From Pseudomonas nitroreducens NBRC 12694 (lineage in GTDB: Bacteria; Pseudomonadota; Gammaproteobacteria; Pseudomonadales; Pseudomonadaceae), in contig NZ_BDAI01000004.1 of assembly GCF_002091755.1 (NCBI RefSeq), forward strand, positions 372,001 to 436,000: a stretch of DNA of 64,000 nt, in the 5' to 3' direction. A model generated the notes under the pieces. It made no database searches, was not told the origin of the DNA, and saw only the letters and a list, made by a program, of their open reading frames with translations. The translations under genes were made by a program, and so were the position numbers. Positions 16,051 through 23,860 of the stretch are shown here, in pieces. Within the stretch, counting starts at the first letter, position 1. Every line of letters starts with the position of its first letter.

Positions 16051-18309
16051 ATGCTTTTCCTGATCTACTCTGCGACCGACTCCAGCAGTATCGAGAGCAG
16101 CCTTGGCCTTCCCGAATACAGCTACTATTTCGTCCTGAAGGAATTCCGCCCGATGCTCGAGAAGCTCGGCCGGGTGCAGGTCGTCAAATCGCCGGAGACA
16201 GAGGTCGACGCGATCTACGACAGCTGCCTCGCCAGCGGCGAGGATTGCGTCTTTCTCTCCTTCTCTCCCCCCAACAAGACTCTGACCACCCTGCGCTGCC
16301 CCACCATTCCGGTGTTCGCCTGGGAGTTCGACACGCTGCCGGACGAGGCTTGGGATAACGATCCCAACAACGATTGGACCCATGTACTAGCTCGCTTGGG
16401 TAAGGCGATCACCCACTCGGAGCACACCGTCGCGACCATTCGCAAGGCAATGGGTGACGACTTCCCGGTCATTTCGCTTCCATCCCCACTCTGGGATCGC
16501 TTTGAAAAGCTGCGAGTAAAGTACCCACCGACCGCCATCCGCAATCCGGTGACCCTGAGCGTGCGGGGGAGCATTCTCGATAGCGCCCAACTGTCCCTGG
16601 CTGCGCCAGCCAGCCCGGATACAGAGCTACCAGTTTTTCGAAAGTCCATGCGCTATCGCCTCGGGGCAACCAAGCGCCATGCCATCGAATGGTATCGCGA
16701 TGCTGTTCGCGATCTGCTTCCTGGGCGCGTGGCCAATCTGCTCTCGCAGTTTCTGCGTCAGGCCAACTGGCGCCGCCAGCAACGGGCCCAGGCCCGTTTA
16801 GACGCCCAGGCGCCGCAAGTGCAATCGATCACACTGGATGGCGTCATTTACACCACAGTGCTGAACCCCTGCGATGGCCGCAAGAACTGGGGTGACATGG
16901 TGACAGCCTTCTGTGAGGCATTTGCCGAGGTGCCCGAGGCAACCCTGGTTTTCAAATTCACCTACCTGAACAGCGATTGGGCCTTCTCGATGCTCAGCGA
17001 TGCCTTGCGTCGCGTCCCTTCGTTCAAATGTCGAGTCGTAGGCATCCATGGCTACCTCGAGGACGACTCCTACGAGCAGTTGATCGCCACTTCGACCTAC
17101 ACCGTAAACAGCTCGGTAGGCGAAGGGCAATGCCTGCCTCTGATGGAATTCATGTCCTGCGGAAAACCCGCTATTGCTCCGCGGCACACTGCGATGATTG
17201 ATTACATCGACGAACAGGTTGCCTTCCTGGTCAACTCCAGCGAAGAGCCGTCCTGTTGGCCACATGACCCGCGCATCATCTTCCGCGCCCATAAGCATCG
17301 AGTCGACTGGGCCTCGCTGCGCGATGCATTCCTGTCCAGCTACAAGGTCGCGACGGAGCAACCGCAGCGCTATATAGAAATGGCGAACAATTCGATCGCC
17401 CGCCTGTTCCTGCATGCATCCCATGCCAGCGCAACGCAGAACCTCGGTGAGTTCCTCGGACTCCGCCAAAGCATGGTCCCCGCCGCTCCCCGCCAGGAAA
17501 TGGTCGAGCTTCCTGACCTTTCTCGCCTGACCGGCCTCCACGATGCAAACCTAAGCGGCTGGTTCAATTCGGAGACGGGGGAACTGGTCCCCGGATTCGC
17601 CATCGCCCCTGATGATGTAGTGATTGATGTCGGTTGCGGGACGGGCGGTGCCAGCCTGTTCTGCGCACGGCAGGGCGCAACCGTGCACTTCCTAGATCTC
17701 GATGCGGAAAAGGTCGCTGAAGCCGAGGAGCGGCTATCGCAGGTCGGCAGCGGCAGTTGCATCGGCATAGTCAGCGACTGCGCACCGCTGCCGCTCGAGG
17801 ATGGCTTGGCCAGCAAGGTTATCGCCATGGAGATGCTCGAACACGTACAAGATCCCGCTGGCGTGATGAAAGAACTAGTTCGGGTGGGGCGACCAGGCGC
17901 CCTCTACCTCATCAGTGTGCCGGATGCGAAAGGAGAACTGCTGCAGAAGAAATTCGCCGATCCTGCGCACTTCGAAGAGCCGAACCATGTCCGAATCTTC
18001 ACCAGTTCCGAATTGGAACAATTAGTTGTGGAGGCAGGCCTGGTCGTCGAGGGCCGGCAGACGACTGGCTTCTACTGGGTCATCTGGATGTGCTTCTTCT
18101 GGGTTTGCCAAAAGGCAAGCGGGGAACCTTACGACGGTGCAACGCTCGACAAGATCACGCCGCCCTATCCGCCGGTATTGAATAGTTGGGCCGATACCTG
18201 GCTGAAGTTCCTGCAGCTGCCGGATGCAGTCCCCATCAAGCAAGAGCTTGATAGCTTCCTACCGAAATCCCGCATCATCGTGGCGCGCAAACCGACAGAG
18301 CAGGCGTAG
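16051..18309 (+). CDS. Fused glycosyltransferase / SAM-dependent methyltransferase
   Basis: 752 residues with two units. Residues about 1-465 form a GT4-like glycosyltransferase: the second half has TVNSSVGEGQCLPLMEFMSCGKPAIAP (about 350-375), an EX7E-type donor site. Residues about 505-745 form a class I SAM methyltransferase with motif I VIDVGCGTGGASLFCA (D526 region), the acidic residue FLDLDAEKV, and AMEMLEHVQDP. It probably extends and methylates, possibly caps, the glycan chain on the cytoplasmic face. ATG 16051 follows a weak GACCGTC leader. Not a known named gene to me; the fusion is unusual for this locus type. Confidence 0.85.
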   Translation: MLFLIYSATDSSSIESSLGLPEYSYYFVLKEFRPMLEKLGRVQVVKSPETEVDAIYDSCLASGEDCVFLSFSPPNKTLTTLRCPTIPVFAWEFDTLPDEAWDNDPNNDWTHVLARLGKAITHSEHTVATIRKAMGDDFPVISLPSPLWDRFEKLRVKYPPTAIRNPVTLSVRGSILDSAQLSLAAPASPDTELPVFRKSMRYRLGATKRHAIEWYRDAVRDLLPGRVANLLSQFLRQANWRRQQRAQARLDAQAPQVQSITLDGVIYTTVLNPCDGRKNWGDMVTAFCEAFAEVPEATLVFKFTYLNSDWAFSMLSDALRRVPSFKCRVVGIHGYLEDDSYEQLIATSTYTVNSSVGEGQCLPLMEFMSCGKPAIAPRHTAMIDYIDEQVAFLVNSSEEPSCWPHDPRIIFRAHKHRVDWASLRDAFLSSYKVATEQPQRYIEMANNSIARLFLHASHASATQNLGEFLGLRQSMVPAAPRQEMVELPDLSRLTGLHDANLSGWFNSETGELVPGFAIAPDDVVIDVGCGTGGASLFCARQGATVHFLDLDAEKVAEAEERLSQVGSGSCIGIVSDCAPLPLEDGLASKVIAMEMLEHVQDPAGVMKELVRVGRPGALYLISVPDAKGELLQKKFADPAHFEEPNHVRIFTSSELEQLVVEAGLVVEGRQTTGFYWVIWMCFFWVCQKASGEPYDGATLDKITPPYPPVLNSWADTWLKFLQLPDAVPIKQELDSFLPKSRIIVARKPTEQA

Positions 18310-18342
18310 CCCCTTCTTTCTATGTGAACAAGCGATCGGACA

Positions 18343-19107
18343 ATGACGACACAGAATAATTACAAGTACAACGCCAACGATGACGCCATCAGCTTGTGGC
18401 AGAAGAACTTCACAAGTCGAATCGGTGATGGCTCGGGCGACCCAGAGGAAGAGTTTCTGACGCACGTCAAGCTGGTCGCTCAGTTGAAGCCGACAACCCC
18501 ATGGTTGGAAATCGGCTGTGGCCTGGGACGGATGATCGAACTGCTGGACACCGAGCGCAACGCGATAATCGGACTAGAGCCGGACCAGGATCGTTTTTCT
18601 GACTGCAAGAAGCGATATCGGGGCAAGGGCAACATCGAGATCTTCAACATCACCAGCAGAGAGTTGCGGAAAACTCAACCTGCTGCTCGATTCGACCTGA
18701 TTCTGAACTCCATGGTGCTACAGCACGTCTCTACCGGCATTTGCGATGAAATTCTCCAGGACATTCGCGAACTGCTATCTCCTGACGGCGTCGCTCTCGT
18801 CTCAACGACTCAGAATTGCAAGGAGCTGTTCACCTTCCAGAGCAGCCCCAAACACCAGACACGCCAGGAGTTCGACGACTATGCCGCCAACCCAGGCCAA
18901 CAGTCCTTCGGTATTCCCGTGCGCAAATTCAGCAAGGATTCTTTCCTCTCCGCCCTCGACTCCAATGGACTGGCCGTACTCCACTGGGGACAGTTCAGCT
19001 ACATCCGCCCAGAGAAAGTCGATTGGTTTGCCAATCAGTATCAGGTGAGCAGCAGCGACATCAGGGACGTTGGCGACAGCCAGTACGCCCTGCTCAGGCG
19101 AAAGTGA
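18343..19107 (+). CDS. SAM-dependent methyltransferase
   Basis: 254-residue class I methyltransferase. Motif I is LEIGCGLGR (residues 55-63), followed by the acidic GLEPDQDRF and FDLILNSMVLQHVS (motif IV region). No signal peptide, so cytoplasmic. It follows the fusion glycosyltransferase-methyltransferase by 33 bases and precedes wzm, so it likely methylates a sugar of the exported polymer. In ABC-type O antigens, terminal methylation can set chain length and mark chains for Wzt. The acceptor is unknown. Confidence 0.88.
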   Translation: MTTQNNYKYNANDDAISLWQKNFTSRIGDGSGDPEEEFLTHVKLVAQLKPTTPWLEIGCGLGRMIELLDTERNAIIGLEPDQDRFSDCKKRYRGKGNIEIFNITSRELRKTQPAARFDLILNSMVLQHVSTGICDEILQDIRELLSPDGVALVSTTQNCKELFTFQSSPKHQTRQEFDDYAANPGQQSFGIPVRKFSKDSFLSALDSNGLAVLHWGQFSYIRPEKVDWFANQYQVSSSDIRDVGDSQYALLRRK

Positions 19108-19173
19108 GTACGCGAGATCAGCTCGCCTCGATCCAATCCGCACACCCGCTATTTCCACACTTCGGGGATTCAG

Positions 19174-19959
19174 ATGCTAGGCAGTCTCTGGGCCTTTCGA
19201 GGCTTCGTCATCAGCAGCATCCGCCGCGAGTTCCAGGCGCGCTACCGCAACTCCCTGCTGGGGGCGCTGTGGACCGTGCTCAACCCGCTGGCGATGATCC
19301 TGGTCTACACGCTGGTGTTCTCGCAGCTGATGCGCTCGCGCCTGCCAGGCGTGGACAATCACCTGGCCTACGGCTTCTACCTGTGCGCCGGTTTCCTGGT
19401 ATGGGGCCTGTTCACCGAGATCACCGGGCGCAGCCAGTCGATGTTTCTCGACAACGCCAATCTGATCAAGAAGCTGAGCTTCCCGCGGATCTGCCTGCCA
19501 ACCGTGGTCATCGGTACCGCGCTGGTCAACTTCGCCATCACCTTCGTCCTGTTCCTGCTGATCATCAGCGCAGCCGGGGCTTTCCCCGGACCCGCGCTGC
19601 TCGCTCTGCTACCCCTGCTGGCGATCATGCTCGCCTTCGCGGCAGGCCTGGGCATGCTGCTGGGGGTGCTGAACGTGTTCTTCCGCGATGTCGGCCAGCT
19701 GTTTGGCATCGTGGTGCAGTTCTGGTTCTGGCTGACCCCTATCGTCTACCCGATCGCGATCCTGCCCTCCTACATCCGGCCGCTGGTGGAAATCAACCCG
19801 ATGACACCGCTGGTGGGGGCGTTCCAGACGGTGCTGGTGTACCAGCGCTGGCCGGACTGGGCCTCCCTGTGGTCACCGCTGCTGATTTCGATCCTGCTCT
19901 GCGGGGTGGGCCTGCTGCTGTTCCGCGCTCGCTCGGGTGAAATGGTGGACGAACTCTGA
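19174..19959 (+). CDS. wzm: O-antigen ABC transporter permease
   Basis: 261-residue ABC-2 type permease with six predicted helices. The N-terminal region FRGFVISSIRREFQARYRNSLLGALW is characteristic of Wzm/RfbD, as are FLVWGLFTEITGRSQSMF and FFRDVGQLFGIVVQFWFWLTP. It forms the membrane channel that moves lipid-linked polysaccharide from the cytoplasm to the periplasm with Wzt. The stop codon overlaps the start of wzt (TGATG). Confidence 0.95.
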   Translation: MLGSLWAFRGFVISSIRREFQARYRNSLLGALWTVLNPLAMILVYTLVFSQLMRSRLPGVDNHLAYGFYLCAGFLVWGLFTEITGRSQSMFLDNANLIKKLSFPRICLPTVVIGTALVNFAITFVLFLLIISAAGAFPGPALLALLPLLAIMLAFAAGLGMLLGVLNVFFRDVGQLFGIVVQFWFWLTPIVYPIAILPSYIRPLVEINPMTPLVGAFQTVLVYQRWPDWASLWSPLLISILLCGVGLLLFRARSGEMVDEL

Positions 19960-21188
19960 TGGGCACGATCGTCGTAGAGAAACTGGGCAAGGCCTACCGC
20001 CAGTATCCCAGCAAGTGGGCACGACTGGCCGAGTGGATCACTCCCGGCCGGCAGCTCCGCCATCAGTTGCACTGGGTCCTTCGAGACGTGAGTTTCCGCA
20101 TCGAACCCGGCGAAGCGGTGGGCATAATCGGCGTCAATGGCGCCGGCAAGAGCACCCTGCTGAAGATGATCACCGGCACTAGCCAGCCCAGCGAAGGGAA
20201 CATCCACATGCAGGGCCGGGTCGCCGCCCTGCTGGAACTGGGCATGGGCTTCCACCCGGATTTCAGTGGCCGGCAGAACGTCTACATGGCCGGTCAGCTA
20301 CTGGGCATGAGCATCGGCGAGATAGACCGGCTCATGCCCGAGATCGAAGCCTTCGCCGAAATCGGCGAGGCCATCGAACAACCGGTGCGCACTTACTCCA
20401 GCGGCATGCAGATGCGCCTGGCGTTCAGCGTCGCCACGGCCCAGCGCCCTGACATCCTGATCGTCGACGAAGCCCTGTCGGTCGGCGACGCCTACTTCCA
20501 GCACAAGAGCTTCGAGCGCATACGCCAGTTCCGCAAAGCGGGCACCACGCTGCTGCTGGTCTCCCACGACCGCCATGCCATTCAGTCGATCTGCGACCGC
20601 GCGCTGTTGCTGGAGGCCGGGCGGCTTGCGCTGGAAGGAAAGCCCGAAACGGTATTCGACTACTACAACGCGGCACTGGCGAACCGCGAGGAAGCCCTGA
20701 TCCGGCAGGAGACACTGGCCGACGGCCGCGTACAGACCTCATCGGGCACGGGCGAGGCTCGAATTGTCTCGGTGATGTTGCGCGACACCAAAGGCAGCGC
20801 CGTGGAAGCAATCGCCATTGGCCAGGCCGTGACCCTTGAAGTGGAAGTCTCGGTGGAGAAGGCAATTCCTCGGCTGATCCTCGGCTTCATGATCAAGGAC
20901 CAGCATGGCCAGCCCATCTACGGCATCAACACGCACCGCCTCGACATGGCGCTGGAGGACCTCCAGGCCGGTGAGCGGGCGCGCTTCCGCTTTGCCTTCG
21001 AAGCCACGCTGGGCAAGGGCCACTACTCCGTGGCCATCGCCCTCTCCGCCTACGACTCGCACCTGGACAAGAATTATGAATGGCGCGATCACAGCCTCAT
21101 TTTCCACGTCCTCAACCAGGGCAAGGAAGACTTCGTCGGCTCGACCTGGCTGGGCGCCCGAGCGCAAGTAGAGAAGGTCGGTGCATGA
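19959..21188 (+). CDS. wzt: O-antigen ABC transporter ATPase with carbohydrate-binding domain
   Basis: 409 residues. N-terminal nucleotide-binding domain: Walker A GVNGAGKST (58-66), signature YSSGMQMRLAFS (about 146-157), Walker B ILIVDEAL (166-173) and H-loop His203. The C-terminal domain (about 245-395) has the beta-rich Wzt extension that reads the chain end, with GEARIVSVMLRDTKG and GINTHRLDM. Long Wzt proteins of this kind occur in systems where a chemically modified terminal sugar is recognised before export. That agrees with the methyltransferases upstream. Start ATG 19959 overlaps the wzm stop. Confidence 0.96.
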   Translation: MGTIVVEKLGKAYRQYPSKWARLAEWITPGRQLRHQLHWVLRDVSFRIEPGEAVGIIGVNGAGKSTLLKMITGTSQPSEGNIHMQGRVAALLELGMGFHPDFSGRQNVYMAGQLLGMSIGEIDRLMPEIEAFAEIGEAIEQPVRTYSSGMQMRLAFSVATAQRPDILIVDEALSVGDAYFQHKSFERIRQFRKAGTTLLLVSHDRHAIQSICDRALLLEAGRLALEGKPETVFDYYNAALANREEALIRQETLADGRVQTSSGTGEARIVSVMLRDTKGSAVEAIAIGQAVTLEVEVSVEKAIPRLILGFMIKDQHGQPIYGINTHRLDMALEDLQAGERARFRFAFEATLGKGHYSVAIALSAYDSHLDKNYEWRDHSLIFHVLNQGKEDFVGSTWLGARAQVEKVGA

Positions 21189-22324
21189 GGTCCGTGCCGC
21201 GGGTCGTGCTCAATGCCAGCATCCTGCTTGCCCCGCAAGCCGGCATCGGCCGGTATGTCGGTGAGCTGAGCCGCGCCCTGCAGCAGCGAACCGACGTTCA
21301 CCTCTCGTTCACCTACGGTCTGCGCCATGGTCCGCAGTTGCCTGCCCAGGGGCTGAGCCACTACTCGCTGCTGCGCGATCTGGCGAAACGCCTGCTGCCG
21401 TCGCCTTACCAGGCCAAGCGCTGGGTGGAGCGCCGCACCCTCAGGCGCGCCCTTGACGAGCAGAATGCCGACCTGTACCACGAGCCTTCGCTGTGGCCGC
21501 AGCGTGTCGATCGCCCGATGGTGTTCACCCTGCATGACCTGACCCACGTTCATTATCCGCAGACACAGCCAGCGGATCGCCTGCGCGCCATCGAAAAAAG
21601 CCTGGACCACGCCCTGGGCAATGCGCGCAGAATTCTCTGCGTCTCCGAGTCCACTGCCCAGCAAGCCATGCAGCACTATGGCCTGAACCGTGAGCGCCTG
21701 TGTGTCACACCCCTGGGCGTCTCAGCGCATTTCCGGCCATGCAGCGCAGATCAATCCTTGCCGACACTGCAGCCCCTCGGCCTGCGCCATCGTAAATTCC
21801 TGCTCTGCGTTGGCACCCTCGAACCACGCAAGAACCTCGAACTGGTGTTCCAGGCCGTTCAGCACCTGCCCTCCTCCTTCCTCGAGCACTGCCCGCTGGT
21901 GCTTGCCGGCGCTCGCGGTTGGGGAGAAATCCCACTCTCACTGGCGCAACTGGAGCGCAAAGGACACCTGATCCGCACCGGCTATCTGGAGCGCGAGCCA
22001 TTGCATCTGCTGATGGGCTCGGCACGCACGCTGCTGTTCCCTTCCCTGTATGAGGGTTTCGGCCTGCCCATTCTCGAGGCGATGGCCAGCGGCACCCCGG
22101 TGATCACCTCCAACTGTTCCTCCATGCCGGAGGTCGGCGGAGAAGCCGCGGTATATATCGATCCGACACAGCCGGAACAGCTGGCCGAGGCAATCCTGCG
22201 CCTTCATGAAGACGACGCCTTGTGGGCAACCTTGCAGCTGGCGGGACTCAAGCGCGCAGGCGAATTCTCCTGGGAGCGAACCGCGGAACTGACGATGAGC
22301 GCCTACCGCGCAGCGCTGAGCTAG
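21185..22324 (+). CDS. Glycosyltransferase family 4 (WbpY-like)
   Basis: 379-residue GT4 enzyme. It has NASILLAPQAGIGRYVGEL at the N terminus, LHDLTHVHYP, FLLCVGTLEPRKNLELVFQA and the EX7E motif in PSLYEGFGLPILEAMASGTPVI. These features and length resemble WbpY/WbpX mannosyl- or rhamnosyltransferases of the A-band locus (memory). The ATG (21185) overlaps the wzt stop codon as ATGA, so translation is coupled. It is the last gene of the polysaccharide operon; donor sugar is most likely GDP-linked given manC, but this is inferred. Confidence 0.9.
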   Translation: MRSVPRVVLNASILLAPQAGIGRYVGELSRALQQRTDVHLSFTYGLRHGPQLPAQGLSHYSLLRDLAKRLLPSPYQAKRWVERRTLRRALDEQNADLYHEPSLWPQRVDRPMVFTLHDLTHVHYPQTQPADRLRAIEKSLDHALGNARRILCVSESTAQQAMQHYGLNRERLCVTPLGVSAHFRPCSADQSLPTLQPLGLRHRKFLLCVGTLEPRKNLELVFQAVQHLPSSFLEHCPLVLAGARGWGEIPLSLAQLERKGHLIRTGYLEREPLHLLMGSARTLLFPSLYEGFGLPILEAMASGTPVITSNCSSMPEVGGEAAVYIDPTQPEQLAEAILRLHEDDALWATLQLAGLKRAGEFSWERTAELTMSAYRAALS

Positions 22325-22359
22325 CCCGCAGCAGAACAATCGTGCGTCCTTCGCAGCGA

Positions 22360-22396
22360 TACAGTTGCCGGCAGACCTGGACTGCTCTAATACAAT
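22360..22396 (+). promoter_or_regulatory. Candidate promoter of second DUF1127 gene
   Basis: TACAGTT (22360-22366) followed by a -10-like TACAAT (22391-22396). The same pairing (TACAGTT plus TACAAT) precedes the other DUF1127 gene at 12001-12044. No good -35 is seen, suggesting an activator. Confidence 0.4.
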
Positions 22397-22474
22397 TTCG
22401 CCTCCCTGTGCCTGCCCGCGCGCCCTCACCGAGCCCATCCTAATTCCACAGGAACGGACCGGGAGGAACCCGCC

Positions 22475-22669
22475 ATGCAAAGTTTCGTCTCCACTGCTCA
22501 TCCCAAACCCGACACACCGCGTCCGGGCTTGCGCCACCTGCTGCGCCAATGGCACCAGAACGCCCGCACCCGCCGCCAGCTCGCCGAGCTGAGCAGCCTG
22601 CAACTGGCCGACCTGGGCATCAGCCCCAGCGAGCGCGTGAGAGAAATCTCGAAACCGTTCTGGCGCTGA
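22475..22669 (+). CDS. DUF1127 (YjiS-like) small protein
   Basis: 64 residues. The DUF1127 domain covers most of it: WHQNARTRRQLAELSSL, then LQLADLGISPSER and a terminal SKPFWR. GGGAGGAA lies eight or so bases before ATG. It is a paralogue of the gene at 12163-12369; both share RRQLA-L, the ADxGIS turn and KPFWR. The role is unknown; family members are small and basic and often respond to stress or nutrient state. Confidence 0.85.
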   Translation: MQSFVSTAHPKPDTPRPGLRHLLRQWHQNARTRRQLAELSSLQLADLGISPSERVREISKPFWR

Positions 22670-22761
22670 ATGCTGGTGACGCCGATCAGTCTTGGCTAGT
22701 CTGACCACAGTTAGAGTGGCCGCCCCGGCCACCTCTGTTTGGTCTTATCCGGAGCCACTCC

Positions 22762-23082
22762 ATGAAGAACAGCCTTCGCCTGATTGCCGCCGCCGCCCTG
22801 ATCGGTTGCACCACCGGCGCCTTCGCCACCAGTTTCGTCTACACCACCGACCTGTCGGTACGTGCCACTGGCGCCACTTCCGACGGCACCTCGGATATCA
22901 GCAACTCCTTCAAGGACGACAAGATCGTCCTGGAAGCCCGTGACGACGCCGCCACCTTCGTCGCCAGCCAGGGGCAGATTCGCGGTGCGCACCTGGAAGC
23001 CGCCCTCGCCCACATCCGCAGCAAGCTGCCGACCCTGGCCGCCAACGACCAGCAGCTGGCCCAGGCCATCCTGACCATCTGA
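22762..23082 (+). CDS. DUF2388 family secreted protein 1
   Basis: 106 residues with a Sec signal peptide (residues 1-22, ending AFA). The mature part has the DUF2388 signature ARDDAATFVASQGQIRGAHLEAAL and ends with LAQAILTI. Small periplasmic or secreted protein of unknown function, restricted to Pseudomonas and relatives as far as I know. First of three tandem paralogues. It is followed by a 10-bp GC-rich hairpin (23103-23125) without a T run, which may limit read-through to the next gene. Confidence 0.88.
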   Translation: MKNSLRLIAAAALIGCTTGAFATSFVYTTDLSVRATGATSDGTSDISNSFKDDKIVLEARDDAATFVASQGQIRGAHLEAALAHIRSKLPTLAANDQQLAQAILTI

Positions 23083-23193
23083 TCCACCGCTCGCCCCCTG
23101 CCGCGCCGGGCGCTCCGCCCGGCGCTCTGCGCTGGCTCTCCACAGCGCATTCCGTTAGCCTTGTCGGCCGTGCTTTTCCGATCGTCCGAGCCC

Positions 23194-23487
23194 ATGCGTA
23201 CCCTGTTCTTCCTGCTGCCGCTGCTTGCCTGTTCCCTGCCTGCCCAGGCATTCGACCAGACGACCCAGTTTCCGGTGGGGACCAGTTACGCCACCAGCCA
23301 GGTCACCAGCGCGCCCTTCGACAACAAGCTGCTGCGCGGCGCCCGCGATGACGCGGCGCTGTTCGTTGCCTCCGACGGCGCCCTGCGCGGTGCGCGCCTG
23401 GAAGCGGCCCTGCACTGGCTGCGACGGGAACACCCCGGGCTGGCGGCGAATGATCGGGAACTGGCCGAAGCCATTCTTGCCAAATAA
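23194..23487 (+). CDS. DUF2388 family secreted protein 2
   Basis: 97 residues. The signal peptide runs from residue 1 to about 18 (LLPLLACSLPAQA). The signature ARDDAALFVASDGALRGARL is intact, and the C terminus is LAEAILAK. ATG 23194 gives a clean signal peptide; a TTG 33 bases upstream is rejected. The function is unknown. It is the shortest of the three paralogues and has the least sequence between the signal peptide and the conserved block. Confidence 0.85.
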   Translation: MRTLFFLLPLLACSLPAQAFDQTTQFPVGTSYATSQVTSAPFDNKLLRGARDDAALFVASDGALRGARLEAALHWLRREHPGLAANDRELAEAILAK

Positions 23488-23524
23488 GTTGTGAGCAGCC
23501 CTCGCTGCCCTTTCGGAGACATCC

Positions 23525-23860
23525 ATGCGCCTCAGTTCGCTGTCCAAGAGCCCTCTGATCCTCGGTCTGCTGTTCGCCGCCTGCGCGTCCACCGCCCAGG
23601 CCCAGTCGGTGGTCCGCGTGTTCAACATCACCACCAACGCCTTCGCCCGCAGCATCGATTTCACCTCGGACACCACCACGTCCGTGCGCGACATGAAGGT
23701 CGTCCGCGAAGCCCGCGACGATGCCGCCAGCTATGTCGGCAGCGATGGCGCGATCCGTGGCGCCCAACTCGAAGCCGCCTTCAAGGTTCTGCGCGAGCAG
23801 GTGCCGCAGGCGCGCGAGGCCTCCGACCAGGACCTGGCTGAAGCCATCCTCGCTCTGTGA
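23525..23860 (+). CDS. DUF2388 family secreted protein 3
   Basis: 111 residues with a signal peptide (about 1-26, ending AQAQS). The DUF2388 block reads REARDDAASYVGSDGAIRGAQL and the C terminus LAEAILAL. CGGAGACATCC precedes the ATG. Its TGA overlaps the GTG start of the next gene (GTGA at 23857-23860), so this third copy is translationally coupled to the DUF4105 protein. The coupling hints that DUF2388 proteins and the exported enzyme act together. Confidence 0.86.
   Translation: MRLSSLSKSPLILGLLFAACASTAQAQSVVRVFNITTNAFARSIDFTSDTTTSVRDMKVVREARDDAASYVGSDGAIRGAQLEAAFKVLREQVPQAREASDQDLAEAILAL

Noticed and set aside
15776..16063. 95-codon open frame before the fusion glycosyltransferase
   Set aside because: Lies in A+T-rich promoter DNA, no good start signal, overlaps the real start at 16051.
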